The translations under genes were made by a program, and so were the position numbers. 64,000 nucleotides of DNA, from NCBI RefSeq assembly GCF_016808335.1, contig NC_053139.1:16820782-16884781 (forward strand). The letters are read 5' to 3'. The notes beneath the pieces were generated by a model. The model ran no database searches, was not told where the DNA came from, and worked only from the letters and a program-made list of their open reading frames with translations. This DNA comes from Panicum virgatum. Its lineage: Eukaryota; Streptophyta; Magnoliopsida; Poales; Poaceae. Below, piece by piece: positions 56,131 through 64,000 of this stretch (the stretch's first letter is position 1; each line of letters opens with the position of its first letter).

Positions 56131-56266
56131 TGTTAAAAGACTTACTATTATATATTATTAAACCGCACGTGTTGATGCTTTCTAGCATGTGGCGTATAGC
56201 CAACGAGCAATCTACAATGTGGAACATAGCAAAGATGAAGCGTCCATCTCCACAACAAGATTTAAC

Positions 56267-56874
56267 AGCTTCTAGCATCTACCAGCTTCTAGCTTACATA
56301 GATGTGTTCGTGGAATTGGCATGAGACGACTTAGAGAGTTGCAGGGTTCAGGGGGAGACCATCCTCGAAGCCATAGACTGTGATAAGGAAGATCACAGAC
56401 AGGTCCTAAAGACCTGATCCAGCATCAACTGTTGTAATCATTTTTTCTTGATGAGTTTTTTCCCACTGGATTTTCTTATGCAAGGTTTTAATGAGGCAAC
56501 AGGTGTGACGTAAGCTGATGCATGTGATGTACTCTTTTCTCATACCCTTTTTTCCCACTGGGTTTTTAGGGTGAGTTTTTAAGGAGGCATAAAATTGGCC
56601 AAAGGGGAGTGTTGTAAATTAAAGTCAAAAGAATAGTATATCAAAGATGAACTTTGAAGGTGGCCAATTTATGAAGGGGAAGGAGAAAGTCTTTGGATTC
56701 ACATTGCTGTAATTTGATCTTATCTTACCTTCTCTCCTGTAAATAGGATGTCACTCTAATCACAAGTGAAAAGCAGAAGGAGAAATACAGATAGTGACTC
56801 TTCCTCTCTGTGCTCTGTGTGCTCTTGTGTGTCCATTCTGTATTCTTGTGAGTACTACAAGCTGATTTCTAACA
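56267..56874 (+). mobile_element. Copia 3' fragment with 3' LTR
   Basis: 56267-56597 contains 3' untranslated Copia sequence with the TTTTTCCCACTGG.TTTT..AGGTTTTAATGAGGCA pattern twice. Then a polypurine tract GGCCAAAGGGGAG (56597-56609) and a 265-bp LTR (56610-56874; TGTTGTAAATT to GATTTCTAACA). The 5' LTR and coding region are missing; the left side joins the duplicated block abruptly. Confidence 0.7.
56610..56874 (+). repeat. Copia LTR
   Basis: TGTT...AACA ends, short length and adjacent polypurine tract identify it as a Copia 3' LTR. No partner LTR lies in the window. Confidence 0.7.
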
Positions 56875-57039
56875 CCAACTACCTATCTTTGAGCTCCTAA
56901 CTTCAGGCACAATGGAAGCCATTTTTAAAGGATCGGAGGACTGCCTTCTTGTCGCTAGCAAGGTGCCCCCCTTTTCCTCCAGGGTTGTCTCTATTGCTTG
57001 CCTCTATTCAACGGCCACTAGCAATAAGGCGAGGTACCC

Positions 57040-57301
57040 GAACGTCGCGTAATAATTTCATTTTTTCAAGGAGCAGCTTTTTCAATTCAAGGAACAAGGG
57101 ACACTTCATCTGAGACTTTGCCATGGTTATCCACAGGGCAAAGCAGAGTTATTTTTCAAGAATTGTGCAATGGCTAGATTCCCATATTTAGCTTTGAGTG
57201 TAATTTCCTTTTCCCTTTCTTTTTGTAAACTTGTTGTACTCTCTTCTTTTTAATATATACAGTACGGGATTACACCCCTCCTATTACATCAAAAAAATAA
57301 T
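57040..57301 (+). mobile_element. 5'-truncated LINE insertion, 262 bp, 17-bp target duplication
   Basis: Bounded by perfect copies of AATAAGGCGAGGTACCC (57023-57039 and 57302-57318). The insert ends in an A-rich/TAA tail and carries a GGAGCAGCTTTTTCAATTCA-like start; its plus frame KGTLHLRLCHGYPQGKAELFF ending shortly before the tail fits the end of an L1 ORF2. The long perfect duplication, tail and 5' truncation are signatures of target-primed reverse transcription. Confidence 0.8.
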
Positions 57302-57376
57302 AATAAGGCGAGGTACCCTGCAGTTTTGGGCCCGGCCATTGGGCATGTAATTGGCCAGATCAATTTGAGAAACAAG

Positions 57377-57397
57377 ATTATTATTATTATTATTATT
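57377..57397. repeat. (ATT)n microsatellite
   Basis: Seven consecutive ATT units within otherwise non-repetitive sequence. Confidence 0.9.
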
Positions 57398-57790
57398 CAA
57401 GAAAGTGTGGCAACAATAGAGGAATTATATAGGCCGGCTACACGACGGTTGGGAGAAGGAAAACTCTAACAAATGACCTGTCGCGCTGAAAGCGCGACCG
57501 CGCGACGCTTCAGCCCACCAGGCCGCCGGCCATTCCTCCCACATCCGCGGCCTTTTCTACTAATCTGTGCCGATCGTTACAAATAGTCCAAAATAGATCG
57601 GGACGAGCCTCCTTCCAGAACCAACACCAGCAGCAACGAGTGGAGAGGAGCAGTTGCTCGGCGCGGCGGCAACGAGGAAGAGGGGAGATTGCACGGCGGA
57701 GATCCATGCCGCGGTAGGGAAGTGGAGGATGGCGGCGGTGGGAATCAGGCGGAGTAAGCTACGGCCTGTGCGGAGGAAGTTGCCCGATGT
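57398..57790. other. GC-rich stretch without identified gene
   Basis: Contains a compact inverted GCGCG motif (CTGTCGCGCTGAAAGCGCGAC, 57478-57498 region). Open frames exist on both strands but have no recognisable domain, so none is called. Confidence 0.4.
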
Positions 57791-60700
57791 GCAACAACCC
57801 ACGGCAACAAATCGAGGTGAGCCTCCCTCCTCTGCTTTGCATGTACTCCTGTGCTACTTGTGCTCCTACGCTACCTATCCAGCATGGGCTCCTATCATAC
57901 CTATGCTTCCTTTTGCTGCTCCTATCCTGTGCTGCAAGTACTGTTGTGTTAATTATGTTATCTACGATCCTGCACGAGGCTATTTTTTTATATCCCCTCT
58001 GCGATCAAGGTGTTGTATGTGCTCCTATGCATACGGTACTTTTACATCTCCTTGCTGAAATCGAGGTGTTCTCGTGGATTAGAACTAGCACTCCTATAAC
58101 TTTATTAGAATCTATGGGGATTAGATTAGAACTCACGGGGATGAAAGTCCATTTTGATTAGAATCTCATGTACATATTTCCGATTAGAAGTCACATGAAA
58201 GTTCTAGATTGATTTTTGGAGATTACAGTATGCAATTTTTTAGGATTACAACTCATTTCAAACTCATATAGGAGATATCCATTTTTGGGGATGGAGATGT
58301 AGCATATGTATTAGTACAGTTTTTGTTAAGAAACTGGTATAAAAAACTACTATGCCCGTATGATGTAATGTCTAATATAAGTCTAGTATAAGTCATAGGC
58401 CACGTCTAAATATGTAGCAACTTATTTAGACATAGATTTTTATTTTTATCAGCATGTAACAACTTATTCAGAGCATACAATTTTTCTTTCAGAAGCCACT
58501 ATGCATGCATGATGGAATTCCTTCTTCAGAAGCAACTAATATAAATCATATGTGATAGGTCACATTCAAACATGTAGCAACTTAATTAGAGCTAAATTTT
58601 TATTTGGACCAGCATGTAGCAACTTATTCAGAGCACATGCATTGTTGTTTTCATTTATTTTTGGACCATTTTGTAACAACTTTAATGCATACATGTACTC
58701 ATGTGCTGCCTTTGCTTCTTATGCTTCTGTGTTGTTCTTGCGGCCTATGCGCCTGTGCAACCTGTCGGGCCAGTGCTCGTATATAATATGATTATCTTTT
58801 GCATCTTCCCCCTGCTATTGTGTGTTGGAAATTGAGGTGTTATAGTGGATTAGAACCTCGCTCTTGTGCTACCTTGTACTGCCTGTGCTCCTGTAATTAG
58901 ATTAGAACTCATGTGCAGAGATGAAAGTGCATCTTGATTAGCTTATTGTATTTTTTTAAGTTAAGAAACTAGTTTTTTTTTAGAACTAAGATGCATGAAT
59001 GATGAAATTTCTTCTCCAGAAGCAAGTGATATAAGTTATAGGCGACTCACAAACATGTAGAAACTTAATTAGAGGTATATGTTTTATTTGGTTCGGCAAG
59101 TAGCAACTTACTCATAGCACGCACTGTCATTTTTTGGTTATTTTTGGAGAGTAACATCAGTTTTTTTCTAAGAATACTAGAAGTTGGTTTACCCGAGGTG
59201 ATTTTTATTTTGGATCAACATGGCAGTGCCATATCATCAGTGTACGAGTCAAATATTATTTTTTTTGTGTGGCAACTTTTACTTATCATGTGCGGATGTC
59301 TAAAAAATTGATTAGATGTTGCTTTTTTCATACTTTTCTAGCGGCAGTGACATGTGGCATCATAGAAACTATGCAATATATTATTGTGGTTCTTACCATC
59401 AACCTATGAATAAATAATGTGGCAGCTTATACTTTTTTCTCCAGCAATCTATATTAAAATTTGCTCTATTTATACAGTCAAACAGAACTTTTAGAGAGCA
59501 GTTTATTTTTGGATCATCAAGTAGCAACTTATTGGACACATACCCTGCTGTTCCTTTTATATTTGCAGTGTCATGAGCAACTTATGCATAGTATAGCACA
59601 AAAACCTACGTAAAAAATCATCTGCTAGTAGATGGGGACACTAAGTCATATCAAATGCATTTTTATACTTTTTCTATTTTTTCGGCATGGCATGGAAAAG
59701 CAAACTCCAAAGTATTGATGAAGATTTCAAATGTGGGAGACATCATTTACAATTTGTACCAACAACCTATGTGGTAACTTTGTTGTCTTTTTTTTTACCA
59801 GCAACTTGTATAGAACATGTGTAGCAACTTATAGGTAGCAACTAACATGCACCAAACTATGTGACAACTTCTGGTTCTTTTCTCCCCTCACCAGCAAAAA
59901 CTATTTTATGGTCAACTTATTTTCTTTGCACCTTTTCCTTTTTCAGGGTGTTAGGAGAAAAGGGCTAGCAAAACCGACTGACCTTGGTGAACCTGGTTTA
60001 AAGACCATCATAAAGGACTAGTGCTTAATTTAGATTTTCAAAGGCAGGAGAGTGAGCTCACATGATATGTTGACAACAATCAGTTTTATAATATGCTACA
60101 TGATTTCTATGTATTGCTTATATTGTAAAACATTTTATTCAATACAAGTTCCCTCACATGTTTACATAAATTGTGATATGAAATTCCAAATAGTTGCTAC
60201 TCAAATCCATATATAACTTGGTATATTGTAATAACATTTAGTTGCTTAACAATCTATATAAGTTGATACAAGAATTCTATATTAATTATACAAGTTATCA
60301 CATTGGAAAACATAAGTTGTTATGCCCATTAATATATTCAAAATAAAATATAATTTGCTACATGATCTATATAAGTTACTACTATACATATAATATAATT
60401 TGATAGTTTTATATGTTGTTACTTGGTGAACAAACAAGTTGATACATATGCTCAACATAAGTTGACAGTACTATTATGTAAGCTAACTTATGGGCAAGTT
60501 GATTGTCTTCACACTAGATAAGTTGATGTGGTACCAAAACAAATAAGTTGATATGTTGTCACTGTATAAGTTGATACACTTAAATTGATATATCCTATAT
60601 ATATATACCTAAGTTGTTACATAACATCTATATAAGTTGTTATTGGCACTGTACACAAGTTGCTAGTATAAATAAAATGTTCTTAAAATATATGCAAAGT
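57791..60700. repeat. Repeat block with a short motif in opposite orientation in the two halves
   Basis: Left half (about 58380-59880) has many copies of GTAGCAACTTAT-like words (58414, 58457, 58576, 58615, 59100, 59519, 59577, 59827). Right half (about 60070-60660) has ATAAGTTGNTAC-like words (60256, 60313, 60377, 60430, 60546, 60567, 60609, 60633), the reverse complement. Within the left half, about 57838-58640 is repeated at about 58690-59110 (for example GTGGATTAGAAC and TTAGATTAGAACTCA). The arrangement resembles subterminal binding-site arrays of a DNA transposon, but no terminal repeats or target duplication could be fixed. Confidence 0.5.
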
Positions 60701-61136
60701 GGGTCTTATTTCGTAGGTCTCGTTATAAGGAACACAAAGTCGAAAACAGAATAAAAATCGGATCTCGTATGGGAGAGATATTATCATTTGAAGAACTACA
60801 AAAGCATAAATATATAAACATGGAGTGCTATCACCCACCTACCTCTCACTTGCCACGTGATTTGATTGTCTTGTATTACATGACGTTAATTTTAAGTTAC
60901 CCCGTACGAATGAAAAGCGGACAAGGTCGCGCCCTCGCCTATCGCGCGACCTATCGCGTGTTAGCGCGGTCCTTGGGAGAAAGGTACCCGTTGCCTGCCT
61001 TCAGTTTATTAGCGATTTCGCGTGAAGCATGTGCACAACGTGATTGCGACACAAATTAATAAAGATGCTGCAGCTAGACGGACAGCGGCGACAAGGAGTG
61101 AACGGTACAGTCATATTTGATTGCAACACTTAGGTG
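60701..61136. other. Intergenic DNA
   Basis: A GC-rich island at 60920-60990 (GGTCGCGCCCTCGCC, TATCGCGCGACC) faces a similar one at 57478. No gene supported. Confidence 0.4.
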
Positions 61137-61555
61137 AGACTGTGTTTAGTTCACGAAAAAAAATTGAGTTTTGGTATTATAGCACATTTCGTTGTTATTT
61201 TATAATTAATATCCAATCATGGACTAATTAGACTTAAATGATTCATCTCGTATGAAACAGTTATACTGTGTAATTAGTTATTTTTTCAACTGCATTTCGA
61301 CCCTATTTGTTTTCGATTATAATCGGCTTATCGGTGGAAATAAGCGATAATTCCACCAAACATCTCGCTTATTTTCACTTCTGTGGTACTCCGCTTCAGA
61401 GATCTAAACTACGAGAAGCGAGAAAAAAATCTTCGCTTCTCTCGGCCACGCTTCGATTATAAGCTAAGCGAAAACAAATAGAGCCTTAATGCTCCATGCA
61501 TGTGTCCAAAAATTTGATGTGACGGGTATGAAATTTTTTGGGAACTAAACATGGC
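61137..61555. mobile_element. MITE with GTTTAGTTC ends, interrupted by a second MITE
   Basis: Ends AGACTGTGTTTAGTTC and GGAACTAAACATGGC are inverted. The inner words CCAATCATGGACTAATTAG, TTCATCTCGTATGAAACAG and AATGCTCCATGCATGTG are typical of an abundant grass MITE. The nested insertion is 61299-61485. A sister copy in reverse orientation lies at 62822-63046. Confidence 0.7.
61299..61485. mobile_element. 187-bp MITE nested in the preceding one
   Basis: Terminal inverted repeats GACCCTATTTGTTTTCG and (complement) GGCTCTATTTGTTTTCG; interior with further mirrored words (AAGCGA, CGCTTCT). The target duplication is not clear. Confidence 0.65.
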
Positions 61556-61920
61556 TTGAACATCCACCTTTTTCAGGGCATACATATGTTTTTCATGCCA
61601 CTATATGCCAGGCCAGCGTAGTTTATCGTTCACATTAGGTCTTTGCAACTGCAGCATAATTGCGTTAGCACGTTCATGTATATCAGACTGCACGCAAAGC
61701 ACGCACGTTAAATTGTGGATATAGAAACTAAATCAAGCGAAGCACCACAAAGATAGCAAACGTGTGGCTCGCCCTGCAAAAGCCGATAACAGGAGGGTGG
61801 GTCATCAAGTCTACACTCTACAGTATGTGGCTGGAGTGCAGGCAAAAATGGGGAAAGAACGGAGGAATTCAGAGTTTCAGACCGCCGGGCACTGGTTGCT
61901 CATCTCCTTCTACTTCTTCC
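61556..61920. other. Intergenic DNA
   Basis: No supported feature. Ends with the hAT target CTTCTTCC (61913-61920). Confidence 0.5.
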
Positions 61921-62573
61921 CAGGGTTAAAAAAACCGGCCGGAACCGGTCCGGTTACCGCGGTTACCGGTCTAACCGGCCCGGACCAGTTCCGGTTCCGG
62001 CCGGTTTCAAACCGGCCCAAATTCAAATTTTAAATTTGAATTCCAAAAAATGGAAAAATCCCAAAAAATTCTTAAAAATACTTCAAATTGCGACGAATTT
62101 AATGGTGTCAAATTTTTTCAAATATTTGTTCATTTAGTATACTTTGCGAGCATTTGAAGTTAAACAAAAAAAACATGCATACAAAAGTATACAAATACAA
62201 TGTAAAAGTAGTACAAAAGAGGGTTGGAGGGTTCATTTAGTCTAAAACATATTATACAAATATTCATTTAGTATACTTTGCGGGCATTTGAATTTAAACT
62301 AAAAAGAAAAAAAATTGAATTTAACCTAAACCGACCGGTTACCACTCAAACCGACCGGTAACCGGTCAAACCGGACCGGTCAAACCGGACCGGTCAAATC
62401 GGACCGGTAAACCTGTCTAACTGGCCGGTTAGCCGTTCGAAACCAGTATATCTGCGGGTTTTGAATTCAAATTTGAGTTTGGCCGGTTTTTACCGGTAAC
62501 TGGTCAAACCGGACCGGTTAGCCGGAACCGGGTGCCGGCGGTTCGTAATCAACGATCGGTAAAAAAATCCCTG
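61921..62573. mobile_element. 653-bp hAT-type non-autonomous element rich in ACCGGTC repeats
   Basis: Perfect 8-bp target duplication CTTCTTCC (61913-61920, 62574-62581). Ends CAGGGTTAAAAAAACC and (complement) CAGGGATTTTTTTACC form the terminal inverted repeat. Both subterminal zones are packed with ACCGGTC/GACCGGT palindromes, including a short tandem run near 62352-62405. No coding. Confidence 0.85.
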
Positions 62574-62821
62574 CTTCTTCCTCGGCTTCTATAAACACAC
62601 CCATGTCTGCGTCCCATGCGTCACATTTTAAGTTATATGTACACAAATGCGTCATAGAAGTTACTTCGCCTAGAAGTTACACTCCCCATGCATGTCTGCG
62701 TCATAGCTTTAATTTTGGGCAGCTGGCCGGTTGGTGGCAGCAGCCGGCAGCCCGGGTAAATAATATCGTTACACACTGCAGTACTGAACACACCTTGCAT
62801 GTGCTGCAGTCTTGCAAAACT

Positions 62822-63046
62822 GGCCCTCTTTAGTTAAAAAAATTCTACAGTACTTGTCACATCGAATCTTTAGATATATGTATGAAACATTAAATGCAAT
62901 TGAAAAAATAACTAATTACACAGTATAACTGTTTGATACGAGATGAATTTTTAAGTCTAATTATTTCATGATCAGGCATTAATTATCAAATAACAACAAA
63001 ATATACTACAATATTAAAATAAACTTTTTCATGAACTAAACACAGC
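62822..63046. mobile_element. Second GTTTAGTTC-type MITE, directly upstream of the reductase gene
   Basis: Ends GGCCCTCTTTAGTTA and (complement) GCTGTGTTTAGTTCATG; interior words AACTAATTACACAGTATAAC and GATACGAGATGAATTTTTAAG are the complement of those in 61137-61555. Lies about 160 bp before the start codon at 63207. Confidence 0.7.
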
Positions 63047-63206
63047 TATGTAGCAATAGGTCTTAATCTTTCAGACAATCAAGAGGTGCGTAGATGCATA
63101 TAGTTGCACGCCAGCAGGAAGTTCTCATATCGTCGGGTTTCAGAAAACAGGAGCTCGATCAGCAGTTTCAAGAACAAGGGGACGAGGGAGAAAACATCTG
63201 CCGAGG

Positions 63207-64000
63207 ATGACAGAACCGGCACCGGCGGCGTGGTTCGTCTTCTTCTTCCTGATTTTCGTCGGCGGCGTTTCCGCCGCGGCGTTCTCGTTCCGCCTCCTCG
63301 CCTACCTCGCGCTCTGCCTGAGCCGGCCAAAGGACCTGCGCCGCCGGTACGGCGCGTGGGCCGTGGTCACCGGCCCGACGTCCGGCATCGGCCGGTCCGT
63401 GGCGCTGGAGCTCGCGGGCCGCGGCCTCAACCTCGTCCTCCTCGACCTCGACGCCGCCAACCTCCAGGAGACCTCCGACGTGATCAAGTCTCGCCACGGC
63501 GTGAAGACCAGGACCGTGGTGTTCGACCTCTCGCTCGTCGGCACCCCTCAAGGTGTCGACAGACACATCATCTTCTACCTAGCTATGCTCGTGCGTGTGC
63601 GTCGGGCCACTGGCACCGGCATCGGCGATCGACTCCCACTAATCCTCTGATCGACATGGATGGCAGGTGACGAGTCGATGCGGCGGCTCCGGGCGGCGAT
63701 CGAGGGCCTGGACGTCGGCGTGCTGGTGAACAACGCCGGTGTGGGGAGGCCGGCGTTGGCGTACCTGCACGAGGCCGACGTGGAGGCGTGGGTGAGGATG
63801 GTACGGGTGAACCTGTGGGCGCTGACGGAGGTCACGGCCGCCGTCCTGCCGGGGATGGTGGAGCGCGGCCGGGGCGCCGTACTGAACATGGGCTCGGCGT
63901 CGTCGGAGGCCATCCCCTCCTTCCCACTCAACACCATCTACGCCGCCACTAAACGGTATGCATTCCCCGCCACGATTGGATCCTGCCTGCTAGATTGCAC
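63207..64000 (+). CDS. Very-long-chain 3-oxoacyl-CoA reductase-like SDR (5' exons, runs off the right edge)
   Basis: Exon 1 63207-63552, intron 63553-63666 (GT...AG), exon 2 63667-63955 (donor GTATGC), then intron to the edge. Spliced phase fits: ...GTPQ-GDESMRRLR. Residues 8-37 are hydrophobic (WFVFFFLIFVGG), a membrane anchor. Then TGPTSGIG (55-62) is the NADP-binding TGxxxGIG motif, NNAG (137-140) the structural motif, Ser194 and YAATK (Tyr207, Lys211) the catalytic residues of classical short-chain dehydrogenases. The order of membrane segment and SDR core, and the wording LVNNAGVG..YLHEADVEAWVRM, match plant KCR/GL8-like reductases, which catalyse the second step of very-long-chain fatty acid elongation in the ER. 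Other SDRs (11-beta-HSD-like) are possible. Coding is strongly GC-rich, as in many grass genes. Confidence 0.85.

Larger units (their letters stand above)
53642..56266. repeat. Right copy of the 2.6-kb direct duplication
   Basis: Matches 48901-51454: most of the MULE, the LTR-like fragment (54746-55250, TATA 55028-55034), and the tandem array (about 55610-56130). The match stops at TTTAA (56266), after which Copia sequence follows instead of a BURP gene. Confidence 0.85.

Noticed and set aside
48901..56266. Treating the two 2.6-kb direct repeats as LTRs of a BURP-carrying retroelement
   Set aside because: No primer site or polypurine tract lies inside them, the repeats contain an older MULE and start at different points relative to it, and no target duplication flanks the pair.
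57654..58161. Two overlapping plus-strand frames of about 130 residues
   Set aside because: No domain, unusual Cys/Tyr/Leu composition, and located in a repeat block.
57478..60990. GCGCGAC-rich islands as terminal inverted repeats of one transposon
   Set aside because: Alignment is patchy and no target duplication could be found; mentioned only as a hint.

Overview
The window is plant nuclear DNA, almost certainly from a grass (Poaceae; a panicoid is plausible but the species cannot be fixed). Evidence: nested Athila-lineage Ty3/gypsy and Copia LTR retrotransposons with tRNA-Asp and tRNA-iMet primer sites, grass-type MITEs with GTTTAGTTC ends, a CACTA terminus, a Pack-MULE, a Helitron helicase remnant, an L1-type LINE, and a few intron-containing or tiny plant genes. 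No bacterial-style operon, rRNA, tRNA gene or CRISPR was seen.

Layout. 1-29.2 kb is a stack of LTR retrotransposons. Element D (minus, 1-2872, left end outside) sits in the 3' end of element E (plus, LTR 3334-4849). A Copia element A (6084-24301) was hit twice: by B (minus, 7834-14629, TSD TGGAG) in its RNase H region, and by C (plus, 14887-24133, TSD CATAT/CGTAT) in its 3' LTR. Next comes G (minus, 24325-29212), joined to a Helitron helicase fragment (29213-29872) and a CACTA end (to 31112).

31.6-39.4 kb holds two diverged copies of a DVL/ROTUNDIFOLIA-like small-peptide locus. The left copy is dead; the right one has an intact 40-codon frame at 38819-38941. Between them is a nearly complete Tork-type Copia (32849-37527, TSD GGAAG) whose 5' LTR is a 178-bp palindrome. 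39.4-48.9 kb has nested MITEs, a minus-strand LINE (40636-46421) interrupted by a solo LTR (44443-45838, TSD AAGCT), and pieces of other LTRs.

48.9-56.9 kb contains a roughly 2.6-kb direct duplication (48901-51454 and 53642-56266) made of MULE, LTR and tandem-repeat sequence, flanking a BURP-domain gene (51599-52960) with a probable disruption. The right copy preserves a full MULE (53386-54736) with a 9-bp target duplication. 57.8-60.7 kb is a repeat-rich block with short motifs in opposite orientation in its two halves. The last 3 kb carries MITEs, a 653-bp hAT-type element (TSD CTTCTTCC) and the first exons of a plus-strand 3-oxoacyl-CoA-reductase-like SDR gene (63207 to beyond the window).

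How things fit. C encodes gag, protease, RT, RNase H and integrase (all broken) plus a 3' extra ORF. B, and apparently G, keep only gag-protease but share LTR modules, tRNA-Asp priming and 3' motifs with C, so they look like a non-autonomous Athila group mobilised in trans. Host genes are sparse: DVL peptide, BURP protein, KCR-like reductase.
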